Source: Rhizopus arrhizus (lineage: Eukaryota; Mucoromycota; Mucoromycetes; Mucorales; Rhizopodaceae). Taken from it: 64,000 nt of DNA. The notes beneath the pieces are model-generated. The model was not told the origin of the DNA. It was given only the letters and a program-made list of their open reading frames with translations, and ran no database searches. This document shows positions 33,501-45,733 of the stretch, piece by piece. Each line of letters begins with the position of its first letter. The first letter of the stretch is position 1. The stretch covers positions 308,501-372,500 of the forward strand of contig JAKZZE010000032.1 in assembly GCA_024220505.1 (NCBI GenBank), written 5' to 3'. A program made the translations under genes and the position numbers.

Positions 33501-34264
33501 CTTTTTGGCCAAATGAAGCAGCAGCAAGAACGATACTCTAACTCTGTCAGATCGTCATGAAAGTCAACCAAACAGAGCATTTATAAACATAACCATGTAA
33601 CAGCACGTTAATCGTCTTACATTTTTTTTTTATACTTGTGTTTTTAACCTTTAAAAGTGTCTGTCTAAAGGCGGCGCTAGAATAAAATCATACAGAAATA
33701 AAAAAAAAAAAGTCTCAGATGAGGTTGAATTTGTATTAATTTTTCCTTTTTCCTCTCTTTTTTTTTCTTTTTATTATTTTTGTATAGTCAAGAAGACATA
33801 TAACTTGTAAGTTCTTTTTCTTTACTTTTGGATACTATTTACTTTCTTCAAAAGGTGTGTGTATGTGTGTGTATATGAAAAAAAGCGATTAAGAAGAAAA
33901 AAAAAAACTTTTTTACAAGTGTTTTATATTCATCATCTCCACTTCCATCTTGGCTATATTCAACAACCTTCTCAAACACAAAAGGAAAATTTGATTATCC
34001 TCTTTTGCTAACAGAAAACCTTTCTTTTTCTTTCTTTTTTTTTTTTTTTTTTTACCTCTTTAAATTATATTCTTTGTTCATCATCATCACATTTGACAAC
34101 ACAGTTGGAACAGAATACGACTGATACAACTCCATACTATGACGCGTATACCTTTTTTGCACACGCACACACCTACACACATCTAGAAGGAAAAGGGGGA
34201 GGACTTTTTGGGAGCAAAGAAGGTGCAAAATATGAACCAAAAAAAATTTTTATAGGTTTTTAAT
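30516..34264. other. Region of decayed coding sequence, no intact gene
   Basis: About 3.7 kb between the transporter and PP1. Around 30820-31156 the minus strand has fragmentary frames (LANEAAATSISLRFDKATFNLASKLN). Between 32380 and 33560 the plus strand shows successive frame fragments with many stops (LYWKSRLVKDIYSFDIFGW; HQNKAENHLDLTRTGQGINEDFLIALKSSPQYYLGGF; EQLTQPNERTSKTPAHRKLDPNHK). These look like an old protein-coding repeat I cannot name. The last 600 bp before 34265 is T-rich and pyrimidine-rich, likely the PP1 promoter and 5' UTR. Confidence 0.5.
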
Positions 34265-35401
<1,137 letters not shown>

Positions 35402-35651
35402 ATTTGTCTCTAATCTCTTTCTCTCTTCCATTTTATCCCTTTTTAAACATTCTCTCTTTTCACATTTTTTATTTGTTAATAATAAAAAAACTGCCCTTCT
35501 TTTTTGGACATTCACCTATATTGCAATCCATCTCTATATAAAGAGACCAGATGTGCTTCATGCAGCGTTACCACCTTGAATGATATGAACAGTAATAGGA
35601 TGAACCCATGGTGTGTGTGTGTAGAAGATGGTCATGAGATTAGAATATCTT
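35402..35651. other. PP1 3' flank
   Basis: T-rich and includes AATAAAAAAA-type sequence at about 35479, a plausible polyadenylation region. A GTGTGTGTGTG tract lies near 35612. Confidence 0.4.
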
Positions 35652-36062
35652 TTATTTCATAGTATAATCCAATTTGATGCAACCATGGGTTGCTTCAATA
35701 GGCTGATTAAAGAAAGAACGTCGAATCAAACGTTGGTAACTATGGATACTGTTGTCAAGGCCAAGTGATCAATGGTTCAACAACCACGAAAGAAAGGAAG
35801 GGTCTGTGTACAAAAGGATCAGTTCATCTTGAATTATAATACTTGACTGTGATTTCAATGCCTTTTCGTCTTTCTTTTCTCGCACATTTTTTACCGAATC
35901 GTTGATGTTTTTAGTTTTATTGATTTTGTAAAGGACTTGAATGAGGGTAGACTCATCAAGTGGTTTATTTTAAATGGGTATTGGTGTTACATCAAACTCC
36001 AATTTGCTTGTTTTGAGTGTTGTAGTACCATTGGATTCAAGCTCAAGTGACCGTGTGCCCAT
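35652..36062 (-). CDS. Possible small gene, intron-dependent
   Basis: From the ATG at 36062 one frame runs MGTRSLELESNGTTTLKTSKLEFD to a final TMK stop at 35652, with only two in-frame stops in between. Both stops can be removed by introns that keep phase: GTAACA...ATGAG (about 42 nt) joining EFD to STLIQVLYKINKTK, and GTGGTT...AACAG (about 39 nt) joining TDPSFLS to SIHSYQRLIRRSFF. The product would be about 110 residues, basic in the middle, with no family I recognise. The introns are shorter than most here, so this may instead be chance or a decayed gene. Confidence 0.3.
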
Positions 36063-36121
36063 TGTACTTGATAAGATCAAAATGAGGAAGGGAGAGAGCT
36101 ACTTTTTTTTTATTATGGTAT

Positions 36122-37756
36122 TTATTTCAAATAGAGTTGATGGCTTGATAATTGAATGTCACCTAGAGACAGCGAAAAACAATCGATAGCAGAACAACTT
36201 ATATCAATGCGTAGGCTGGGTAAGGTTGCCACATACCCCCTAATGATCTGAAAGCTGTCTCCTTCTTTCTTAAACGTAAAGCTTTTCACTCCAGCATCAT
36301 TTGTTTTCACCTGCAAATAGATTTCACCATGACCTTGCAGTGAATGCACATGTCTATACAACCGCAACTGCAGCTGTTGAAGGGACAGAGCCGACAGATC
36401 AAGGCTTAATGTTTTATCATGGACATGCGGTAGATCCAAAGTGATAGACTGTAAGGATGGAAATCGACTTGAATCAATACAAACTTTTTGTACTGGATCA
36501 ATCAAACGTAAGGAGAGCACTTGTAATGATTTAGACAGGCCACTGGCAAAAGAGGCTGTCTGTGGGTCAACGTCATGAAAGCTACATTCCAGTACCTTTA
36601 GATGAGGAAAGCAAGTGAACACGTCTTGGGCCCACTGTCTAAAACTGACTGTGTAATGAGCGGATAGGGAAACCGAAAGAACATGAGGACTGGCCCACTT
36701 TTTGACATGTTCCAGGCCACAGGTGATCATGGCTCCACCTGGTTCAAGTACCAGAGGTGAACAATCGTCTGGAACAGACATGATGTCGAATGATAAGATG
36801 TTGTTGGGATTAGATTTGAAATAAGCCGAAACCAGCGCTTGGGTACATGCCATGGCCACGTTATAGTGATGTATACGCTTTAGATAATCAACAAACCTAC
36901 CCGAGATTTCCAAAAAGCACGCTTGTAGTTCTGTAGCTGTTTCTATGGTATAGTCTTCAAAGGCCAATGTGAGGCTTTTCAGATTGGGAAACTTTCGTAT
37001 CAAGTAATGCACAGTGCCTGGATAGTACTTGATCGTTACCTCCAATTCCTTGATCTCACTGTGTGGTTCAGCACAGGGTAAATCAGGCGTGGGCAAACGG
37101 GAGGAGACATGAACGCCAAAGGTGCCTCCTATCTTTAGACTGGTCAATTGCCGAGCGTGTTGAATGATTGGATCATAATCCATCAGGCTTTGCCCAAAAG
37201 AGGAGGATCGGATGACAAGATGGGATAGCTGAGTGAATTCTTTGAGATGTCTCACGAACCAATGGAACCTTAGGTCCGCTGAGAGATCCTCTGGCAAACA
37301 GAGATAAGTCAGTGTCTGTCGGTGACGAAGGGCGCATTTGTAATAATCCTGATTTTCACTTGGAAAGGGCGGAGGTATCCGTTTCAGTTTCCAGTGCGAA
37401 ACAGAGCTCAAGGCTTTCCACAAGTCATAAAAATGAGCGTGGCAATCAAACTTTTGAACATTAGGGCAGACCGCAGCCAGTTGCTGCACATAGTCCATTA
37501 CTTTCCTCTCAAAGGCTGAAGGCCTGATATAGAAAGCATTCACCAATTCTCCGAGTTGGTTGCTCTTCATACATTCCAAAAACTGAACCAACTGTGAATG
37601 ACGAAGGATAGCCACCTTCTTATATAATTTAATGTTGGCAGCTCGATTCCAACTTTTACAAACAAGACAGCATTGTAGTACATCTGATTCATCGAGACAA
37701 TCCTCTTGGAAAATGCAATCAAGAATTTCAGCTGACAAATAACTCCAACGAGGCAT
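36122..37756 (-). CDS. F-box/leucine-rich-repeat-like protein
   Basis: 544 residues, a single uninterrupted exon, which is unusual among the intron-rich neighbours. The N-terminus is an F-box: WSYLSAEILDCIFQEDCLDESDVLQCCLVCKSWNRAANIKLYKKV (about residues 4-48). The rest is Leu-rich with irregular repeats such as LTSLKIGG, IKELEVTIKYY, FPNLKSLTLAF, FPHLKVLECSF, LQVLSLRLI and FPSLQSITLDL, consistent with degenerate LRRs. Likely an SCF ubiquitin-ligase adaptor. Such F-box/LRR proteins are often expanded in Mucorales; the target is unknown. Confidence 0.88.
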   Translation of the reverse strand: MPRWSYLSAEILDCIFQEDCLDESDVLQCCLVCKSWNRAANIKLYKKVAILRHSQLVQFLECMKSNQLGELVNAFYIRPSAFERKVMDYVQQLAAVCPNVQKFDCHAHFYDLWKALSSVSHWKLKRIPPPFPSENQDYYKCALRHRQTLTYLCLPEDLSADLRFHWFVRHLKEFTQLSHLVIRSSSFGQSLMDYDPIIQHARQLTSLKIGGTFGVHVSSRLPTPDLPCAEPHSEIKELEVTIKYYPGTVHYLIRKFPNLKSLTLAFEDYTIETATELQACFLEISGRFVDYLKRIHHYNVAMACTQALVSAYFKSNPNNILSFDIMSVPDDCSPLVLEPGGAMITCGLEHVKKWASPHVLSVSLSAHYTVSFRQWAQDVFTCFPHLKVLECSFHDVDPQTASFASGLSKSLQVLSLRLIDPVQKVCIDSSRFPSLQSITLDLPHVHDKTLSLDLSALSLQQLQLRLYRHVHSLQGHGEIYLQVKTNDAGVKSFTFKKEGDSFQIIRGYVATLPSLRIDISCSAIDCFSLSLGDIQLSSHQLYLK

Positions 37757-38434
37757 GGGTGAATGAAGGTGAAAAAAATAAAATTTGCTAGATGTATCAT
37801 CTTATTTAGTACTACGTTGAGAGTACAATCTTATTTCTCCGTGTTGAATGGTAGCCGGTTAAAATAATTAAGCACCAAGGACAGTTTATAGAATGGATGG
37901 TTTGACTCTTTTTCTTCAAGAAATGTCCTTTCGCTTGTTTTTTTCTCACTCTCTTATCTTCAAAGATGAATAGCTGTCGATTACAAATAGACTACTTTAT
38001 ATGAATATGCCAAGAACTCTAGCTAAAGTCTCTGGCTACGCTGGCAATCCATGACATTGTGTTAGGTGTGCTAAAGGCTTTTGATGGATGTATTCCACTA
38101 GAAGCAGAAGCATCTTTACAGGTCTGTTGATAACACAAAACGCTTACTTCTTTTTAGTGAACAAATCATGCTTTTTTGTATACAAACTCATTCTATGTTT
38201 GTATAGGATTGGCAACTCAATTTGATACTAAGAACCACAAAGCATAAACAGAGCTGTATTCGCACTGCAGGATGATTAAAGAGCACATTGTCGTATCACC
38301 CCCCCCCTTTCTCTCTTTTTATTTTACCCTATTCAACTTTCGCTTCATGCATAAAATATTGTATGTGTTTTCAGTACAAAAAAAAAGTCAAAATGTGCTG
38401 TTTTGATACAAGCTATTTATTGTTATTACAATAT
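37757..38434. other. Intergenic, no gene recognised
   Basis: About 680 bp upstream of the F-box/LRR gene and downstream of eL29. It contains a C run at 38299-38307 and an A run at 38380-38388. Nothing further was seen. Confidence 0.55.
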
Positions 38435-38728
38435 TTATTTCTTGACAGCAGCAGCAAGAGCCTTTTGAGTACCCTTCTTGGCGAAACGTTGGTTACGAAG
38501 GAACTTGGCATCCAACTAGTCAGAAAAAAATCAACATTTTGCAATTCCTTTTTAATCCTAACAACTTACACCCTTTTGAGAACGGTACTTGTGAGTAGCG
38601 GCCTTCTTAATACCGTTACGGTGAGCCTTCTTGTCTATTTGTTTTTTTTTTAGAACATGTCAACGTTATTTTCGTGTGTTGTTATTCTTACTTTGGTTGT
38701 GGTTGGTGTGGTTCTTTGACTTGGCCAT
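38435..38728 (-). CDS. rpl29: 60S ribosomal protein eL29
   Basis: Small basic protein of the cytosolic large ribosomal subunit. Three exons give 59 residues: MAKSKNHTNHNQN, KKAHRNGIKKAATHKYRSQKG and LDAKFLRNQRFAKKGTQKALAAAVKK. The KSKNHTxHNQxxKxHRNGIKKP-like start is diagnostic of eL29. The first intron begins 37 nt after the ATG, a position typical of ribosomal-protein genes in intron-rich fungi. The second intron uses a GTAAGT donor after the Gly codon. The gene is divergent from the secreted-protein gene at 39148. Confidence 0.95.
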
Positions 38729-39147
38729 TTTTTACGTTTCTATAAAAGATGGATGTTGATATTTTGGATGGATGGATGGATGGATAGGAATCGTACCTTG
38801 GATTAAGATCAAGAAGGAAAGAGAAAGAGTCTTGGATTGGATTGGATGCGCACTGTAAATGGCAGTTAGCCAATGGAAATAGTTTAAAACTCCACCTGCT
38901 CAATCTATTTATTTTTTTTTCTTTTAATTAAAAGCATTGTACAGAGAGGGAGAGGGGAGGATATGAAAGGATTTGAATTATTTATGAATTCAATGCTCAT
39001 CATCATAAATTAAGTCGAGCATATTACTGCTTTGTATTCTTTATCTATTTTCTCAACTTTTTTATTATTATTTATACATGTTACACCAGTCAATTGAATT
39101 TATTTATAGCCAAAGGTACTTGTTTTCTTTTCTTTCTTCTTATTCCA
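38729..39147. promoter_or_regulatory. Divergent promoter of eL29 and a secreted protein
   Basis: About 420 bp between two outward-facing starts. It contains a GGAT tetranucleotide microsatellite at about 38768-38786 near the eL29 start and a T/C-rich tract (38908-38926). I see no factor site I can name. Confidence 0.4.
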
Positions 39148-39695
39148 ATGTTGATTCCATTTTTTATCCTATCCTTCTTTATTCACTTTATATTAGCTGA
39201 TGGTTCGAACGTGTTGGTGATCAATTCACCTCAACCCAACCAACAAATCAGTAGTAAAAGTGATTTTAGAATCACTTACACCATTGTTGGTGGGCAAGCA
39301 AGTAAGCATGAAATACACACAATGGTTTACATGTATTCACATCTATCTCTATAGCCAATCCACCTTTTGCTGCTTATTACTTTCATTCTCTTTCTGCTGA
39401 CTTTATATGGAAAGATCACACCAGCGGTCAATCACTCTCTTTCACCATCTCTTCTTCCTTGGACTCTTCTCCTTATCCTAATGGACTTCAAAACAAGGTA
39501 TATGACACTGAATGGAAGGTTCCCAACTGCCACTTCTTTTCTCGCTATCCACCCTCTCAATATGATTACTCTATTCTCTTCACACCCTCCTATTTACCTG
39601 TCACTAATTCATCACCCGCTACTGGACCTGAACAATCCTCTATTACCGTGCCCATCACGATACAAGTCAACAATAACACATTTCCTAAATGTTGA
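39148..39695 (+). CDS. Small secreted protein
   Basis: Two exons (39148-39301 and 39355-39695) give 164 residues. The ATG at 39148 starts a strong signal peptide: MLIPFFILSFFIHFILADG, with cleavage probably near ADG. The mature part is Ser/Thr/Pro-rich with one predicted beta-sandwich-like stretch (VLVINSPQPNQQISSKSDFRITYTIVGG; QSLSFTISSSLDSSPYPNGLQNKVYDTEWKVPNC) and ends PITIQVNNNTFPKC. Two Cys could form a disulphide. The start is a little like fungal Kre9/Knh1-type or Ser-Thr-rich cell-wall domains, but the resemblance is too weak to name it. Confidence 0.75.
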
Positions 39696-39924
39696 CCCAT
39701 TTTAAATAAAGAATAATACCTCATTCTTATACAAGGGCTTTCATGATTATTAGATACAAGTGATCTTTTGTTTTATTTGTTTAGGAAATGCAAGAGCTCA
39801 ATATAGATTCTTTTGATACATGTATGCTAATCCTTTTCGTTCAAGGTTGATCTTTATTTCAAAGTAATACAAGAGATTGGTTCTAGTCAAGAAGCACTGG
39901 ATAAGATTCAAACTCAGTCAATGA

Positions 39925-40232
39925 GCGTTCCATCGTTCTGTGATCTTTCCAAGGCAACAAGTCAGAAGCTATAGAGCTCTTTTAGATAGAAGAAAGATGT
40001 TCCATTATTAAATGTGTTCTTTGTGTATATTTATATATTCTACTTTATGGGGCTTAATCATCATTTCTTTGTCTTGAGATGCAGGATAATCGGGGCTTTT
40101 TTTGGCTTGGGTTTTGGGTTGGGATCAATGCTTTAAAGGCTGGCTTGCGCATTCTATATTTGGAAGGTCTATCCTATTGTATTTCCACTGGGTCATCACT
40201 AAATGTGATGTTTGTTCCTTTGATCATAGAGT
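39925..40232 (-). repeat. Dispersed repeat copy 2
   Basis: Reverse-complement match to 21950-22275. The match appears to end near TCTATGATCAAAGGAAC on one side and fade past CTTGGAAAGATCACAG on the other. Confidence 0.85.
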
Positions 40233-41150
40233 TGATACTGACAATTCGACGAATTGAGTACGAGTGTGAACCAAACTGTCTTTCTATTTCAAAAATCGGA
40301 GCTTCTTCTTTCAAAAATCAGGCAGGGTAATTTAAAACGATATGTTCAGTGAATTTCATGGTCAGATATCCAAGTCATCAACTTTATGTTCTCTGAGCGA
40401 GTTGTCTTTCAGAGTCTACAGTTTTCAATTCAGAGCAGCTCGAGAGGACGACTGAAACCCCTTGTTTTTACCCTTTCAGTAAACTGTATAAAGAAAAGCC
40501 AGATAAGCCCCATTCTGTCTCTTTTTGCAAAAAAAAAAAAAAAAAAACACACCTTCATCTTTTTCTTTCAAACGATTCTTTTATTAAACCTACTTTTTTG
40601 ATGTTGGATGACACCAGATGACAGCATGCTTGTCATCAATAAAAGAACCCATGTGTTTATAGATTGAATCCTTCAAGGCTTTGCTTTGTTTTATTTCGTG
40701 TTATTTACAAAAATAAGTCAGCGCGCTTCTGGAGATAATCCAACACGATGAAATCCTATCGGCACCCCCAAATGATATTTATAAATTCAGGGTCGTTACG
40801 TTACATTTATTTCATATGATTGTGCATTCCCCACTTTATTTCTCGCAATAAAAAAAAATTAAAAAATAAAAATAAAAATAAATAAATAAAAGTAAAATAA
40901 AATAAATATAAAGAAAAAGTGTTTTATTGACCTTTGGGAAATAGTCATAGCGAGTTCAAGAGGGTTGATTTGTCTATATTTGCATAAAGTGAATGAATTG
41001 CTATATTTGGAAGGGCGATTCAGATGTCGAGATTATCTTTATCAGCTCATCTAATTGGATCCTTTTCTTTTTTATTACAAAGAACGGCATAGTTTGTGTG
41101 ACTTGAAAAGATGATGATAATCTATCTATTCACCCTATAAATCTACCCTT

Positions 41151-41190
41151 CTCTCTCTCTCTATCTCTCTCTTTTCTTTTCTTCTTCACT
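41151..41190 (+). promoter_or_regulatory. CT-rich tract upstream of homocitrate synthase
   Basis: A (CT)n-dominated pyrimidine tract ending about 20-30 bp before the ATG, with a CTATAAAT TATA-like element near 41134. CT-rich stretches near transcription starts are common in highly expressed fungal genes. Inference only. Confidence 0.45.
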
Positions 41191-41210
41191 TTTCATTTAT
41201 TTCTTATATT

Positions 41211-42616
41211 ATGGCTCAATCTAACGGTCTTTCTACAAACAATGCTTCCCGCCCCAAGGAAGGTGTTACGTCTCCTTACATGTCAAATGATCCCAACTCC
41301 AACGTAGCCAATTTTAAAATCATTGAATCTACTTTAAGAGGTAAAAGCATAGACTGAATTGGAATAAACATATACTGATGATACCAATAGAGGGTGAACA
41401 ATTTGCTAATGCTTTCTTCACGACCGAAAAGAAAATCGGTAAGTTTCTGCTACCAGTGACCTAGGACAATCACTCATCCATTTCAATAGAAATCGCAAAG
41501 GCCCTTGATGAAGTCGGTGTTGATTACCTCGAGTTGACATCGCCCGCTGCCTCTGAACAATCTCGCAATGACTGTCGCGCCATCTCCAGCCTGGGTTTAA
41601 AGGCCAAGATCTTGACTCACATTCGTTGCCACATGGATGATGCCAAATTAGCCATTGATACGGGCGTTGACGGCCTTGATGTTGTCATTGGCACCTCTAG
41701 TTTCCTTCGTGAATTCTCTCATGGCAAGGATATGGATTACATCACCAAGCAAGCCATCGAAGTGATCACGTTCATCAAGAGCAAGGGTCTCGAAGTGCGT
41801 TTCTCTACTGAAGATTCCTTCCGATCTGATCTAGTCGATTTGCTTTCGATCTACAAGGCCGTGGACAAGATTGGTGTGAACCGTGTGGGTATTGCTGATA
41901 CTGTCGGCTGTGCTAATCCTCGCCAGGTGTATGAACTCGTCAAGACGTTGCGTAGTGTTGTCAGCTGTGATATTGAATGTCACTTTCACAATGACACAGG
42001 CTGTGCTATCGCAAATGCTTATGCTGCTTTGGAAGCAGGCGCGACTCACATCGATACCTCTGTTCTCGGCATCGGTGAACGTAACGGGATCACTCCCTTA
42101 GGGGGTCTGTTGGCCAGGATGTACACAGGTGACAAGGACTATGTGATGAACAAGTATGACTTGACCAAGATTCGTGAAGTGGAAAACATTGTGGCCGACG
42201 CGGTCGAAGTCACTGTGCCTTTTAACAACTACATCACAGGTTACTGTGCCTTTACTCACAAGGCTGGTATTCACGCCAAGGCTATCTTGAACAACCCTTC
42301 GACGTATGAAATCTTGAACCCCAACGATTTTGGCATGACGCGTTATGTCAGTATCGGTCATCGTCTGACAGGCTGGAATGCGGTCAAGAACCGTGTTGAA
42401 CAACTGAATCTGGACTTGACGGATGAAGATGCCAAGGCGGTGACGGCCAAGATTAAAGAATTGGCTGATGTTCGACCTCTTTCACTGGATGATGTGGATG
42501 TCTTGCTGCGTTCTTATCATCAAGCCAAGGTGGATGGTAAACATACTCACTTTTTAAACAAGATTGAAAAGCCTGAACATATCGCTTCTTTTGGTGCTGA
42601 AGTAGCTGCTGCATAA
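41211..42616 (+). CDS. lys21: Homocitrate synthase (Lys20/21)
   Basis: First step of the fungal alpha-aminoadipate lysine pathway: acetyl-CoA plus 2-oxoglutarate to homocitrate. Three exons (41211-41340, 41391-41438, 41490-42616) give 1305 nt, 434 residues, the normal length. DRE-TIM metallolyase motifs: [15 protein letters not shown], where the catalytic Arg and substrate contact sit; [100 protein letters not shown], with both metal His; and the HKAGIHAKA lid. Introns interrupt only the first 60 codons. The C-terminus includes the regulatory region where lysine feedback maps in yeast. The gene is high in codons typical of well-expressed fungal genes. Confidence 0.96.
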
Positions 42617-42798
42617 AAAAAATCTTATTTTTACATTGACACATCTGATTTCTTAGATCATTCCCCTTCTTTTTCATACTTTTATGTATACACTTTCATA
42701 TTTTTTTTTGTATAATAAAAAGTTTATTTATTTTATCTCTTCAAAAGAGGGACTAGTTTATTTAAACAAAGTAGATTCAGTGATATAATTAATTTATT

Positions 42799-44367
42799 TT
42801 ACAAGAAATTAAGACCAATGCCAAATTGGAATTTAGGTTCTGGTGAATCACTTGTAGAGTATCTTAAAGGTATACAGTAGTTGGCTTCTATTCTTGCAAT
42901 ACTGTGATGAAGGATGAGACCAAGGCCGATAGAAGCACGTGGTGTTTGGGCTAATTCGTTGGTCTTGCTTGTCTTGGTAACCAGGCTGCCTGCATTAGCA
43001 AATGCATGCATTTTGATTGGGAGATGACTGAAGCCTGGAATAGCACTGATCAGTGAAGCACCTGCAGCCCAGTAAGCCTCACCACCAACAGCATCATCTA
43101 TACATAAAACGTCATTCATCTTATTTCATCCTTTCAATAACTTACTTTCATCACGTTCACCAATACCTCCCATCTTGAAACCTCGTACAGATAAAGGTCC
43201 ACCCAAGTAGAATCGATCGAGTAAGCAGAGTGTTTTAGATACATGAGTCAAAACACCCGCTCGAACAGAGGTGCTGAGTGAGACGGATTGGGTCAAGGGT
43301 TGATGATAAGATGCGTCCAGTTCATGCTTTACATAACTTATATCCCCTTGATCTTTTAAACCGGCTACTTCTTGGAACAAACGGAAATAGTGTCCTTGTG
43401 TGGGGAGTAAGATATCATTACGTTCATCTCGAACAAACTTGTGGTATACAGAATGTTTAAAGTGAGAGCCAGATCGAGCACGAACCCTAATAAAAGTAAG
43501 AAAACAAATTATACCAAAAAAAGGGATAGTTACGTAGGAGATGCATCATGATAGGGTACAATGTCTCTTTCAGCAATAACATAGCCTATTTGATGTTCAC
43601 CCAATCGATTCCAACCCTAAATCAAATCTAAGTACACAACTCTTCTTTCATCTTTCTCACCTTTAAATGGGCATCCAAAGATCGAGTCGCTTCCTCAAAA
43701 GCATTGATTTGACTGTGATCTTTAATGAATCCATTGACCGAAATACCAAGTTTGATATTAGCCATTTGGAATAAAGGTGTTTCGATGATAGTCTATAGCC
43801 ATACGCATAAGAACCTTTTAAAAACATATACTTTATTATTTACCTCGGCAGCAGCATGTGTATAGTTACCGAATGAGAAGCTACTATAAACACTTTCTCC
43901 ACCTCCAAAGATATTGCGTATACCTAAACCAGCACTCTACTCATCGGGGGCTCTTAGTCTTTCTTTTTATAGGCAATTGTGAGATTTTACCAATTCAGCT
44001 TGATTGTGGTTTACGTCCACTTGACTTTTAAGGAACCCCTTTTCCTTTTCTTTCAACAAAACTGTCATGTTCACTCTATCGGACCCCTCTCGGCTCGTGT
44101 CGAGGTACAGTTCGATATCTTGAAAGATATCCTGTCTTGCCAACTGAACACCCACTTGCTTGACTTGCTGCAGTACTTCTTTGGTTGTCGTAGCATTAAA
44201 GACATTGGCTGTCAAGTTGTGTAAAAAGGATGGACGGGTGATGTGAATGCCCAAGACACGAATAAGATTGACGTGAAGGGATGTTTCTGGTGGTGTATTC
44301 TGTTGAGATAACTTAGAATCTATACAAGTCTTGCTCACTCTCTTACCCTCAACGATTCATTAGACAT
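42799..44367 (-). CDS. sam50: Mitochondrial outer-membrane SAM50 (Tob55)
   Basis: Beta-barrel core of the sorting and assembly machinery of the mitochondrial outer membrane, BamA/Omp85 family. Starts at 44367 (MSNESLR), with about seven exons. The POTRA domain comes first: LHVNLIRVLGIHITRPSFL, TTKEVLQQVKQVGVQLARQDIFQDIELYLD, VNMTVLLKEKEKG. Then comes the 16-strand barrel: GLGIRNIFGGGESVYSSFSYG, INAFEEATRSLDAHLKGWNRLGEHQIGYVIAERD, SVYHKFVRDERNDILLPTQGHYFRLFQE, FYLGGPLSVRGFKMGGIGERD (the conserved L6 VRGF motif with its Arg), and a terminal strand PKFQFGIGLNFL with the aromatic/hydrophobic beta-signal form. The first intron joins R to LSQQN using a TCTAAG acceptor, inferred from frame. Confidence 0.93.
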
Positions 44368-45040
44368 GTTCTTGTTTTATTATTGCAATAGAGAGAAGAA
44401 AAAAAAGAAGGGAAAAAAAAGGTTTTTTGATTTTTTCGTTACTTCATCTCCGAAAGTCACGGTTCCGAATATAGATCATTGCCTATCCTGCTTGAAGTGG
44501 CATCAAATAATGCTTGTCAAAGACGAGCATTTATAAAACGGGTGCAGATCATCTATTCTATGCTCCTCATTATTTATAAACAAACATAAACGGGAAATAA
44601 TTGAAATTATTGCTCTTTTTCTTTCCTTCTTTGATCAAAGTGACTTTTAGATGTTCAGCAGTTCTTGTAAAGCTTCATCGTTTTATTAAGAGATTAAAGC
44701 AATTCTTCTTTTTTTTGAGTGTGTGTGCGCGAGGGTACAAAGCTACTGCTAATAAGCGTACAAATTTATAAAATAAACAAAACTCAAACCTTATAAACAT
44801 TGTCAAACTTAAGCATCAGTTACACTAGCATTATTGAAAGGGGCTAAGGTCAACGTTTTGTTCTCGATTGGAATGTGTAACCCTTCATTGCTAACACATA
44901 ATTATTGACCGTATCAGATCCAAGCAAAGATTCCACGAGCAGCAGCTTTGACATTGATCATGCTGGGTTATACAAATTATTTAAACAAATATAAAAGGCC
45001 TTCCTTCTTTTCCTTTTCTCAATTTTTTAATTCCGAAAAA
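44368..45040. promoter_or_regulatory. Divergent promoter between SAM50 and a bHLH gene
   Basis: About 670 bp, AT-rich, with a GTGTGTGTGCGCG tract near 44720 and no ORF of note. It must serve both outward-facing genes. Confidence 0.4.
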
Positions 45041-45733
45041 ATGATTTGCTATTCAACCAATGACCATTTAATTGAAAGTAAAAGTCAAGTAACTGAACAA
45101 AACTCCTTGTTCTTGAACTTTATACCCAACTTTCAGTTTAATAAAAAAAAGGATTCAAAGCAAACAACAGTCTATAGAGTCAATGGTGTCAATATCTTGA
45201 ACAGGTAAAGAAACCACTCGAGTACATTCAATTCTATACTTTAACTTTCCATTACAGAAAAAACTTGGATACAAGAACTGTTATTGAGAGAATCCAAAGG
45301 CGTAAAGAAAATCACAATCATATAGAAAAGCGTCGCAGGAGTACAATGAATGGTATCATTCGAGACTTGTCCAAAATCATCCCAGGTGTCTCTCCTCTAG
45401 AGCAAAAGATCAATAAAGCCAACGTATTAAAGCAAGCATTGGCTCATATTTTGGTAAATTCATTCATTTCCGATCCTAACCCTCCCACACTGACCCTTCT
45501 CTCAGGATTTGCAAGCTCAAAATAGAGCCATCAGGGAACAATTGGAATATCAGAGTGCAAAGCAGAAGGATGTGAACGTGTCACATTTTCCCCACATCTA
45601 TCCCAATCATGCATTACAACCTACACATATTTACCAAAGTAGATCACAACCTTTACCTTCAACACATCCAATTACCTTTAAACCTTATTCATCACAACCT
45701 TACACGACCTTCATCCATCATTACAGCCAATAA
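45041..45733 (+). CDS. bHLH transcription factor
   Basis: DNA-binding regulator of the nucleus. Three exons (45041-45204, 45258-45453, 45506-45733) give 588 nt, 195 residues. The basic region is RRKENHNHIEKRRRSTMN, with the E-box-contacting Glu and Arg residues in the H-x3-E-x2-R-type position. It is followed by helix 1 (GIIRDLSKIIP), a loop (GVSPLEQKIN) and helix 2 (KANVLKQALAHILDLQAQN). Helix 2 runs into a short leucine-zipper-like helix (RAIREQLEYQS). The C-terminus is His/Gln/Pro/Ser-rich. Start choice: an earlier in-frame ATG at 44960 exists, but the one at 45041 has the better context (GAAAAAATG). Related families include MITF/USF/Cbf1-type bHLHZ proteins. Confidence 0.88.

Larger units (their letters stand above)
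39696..41210. other. Intergenic region with repeat copy and A/T tracts
   Basis: Holds the second copy of a dispersed repeat (about 39925-40232), a 19-A run at 40529-40547 and an A/T low-complexity tract at about 40850-40920. No gene was seen. Confidence 0.6.
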
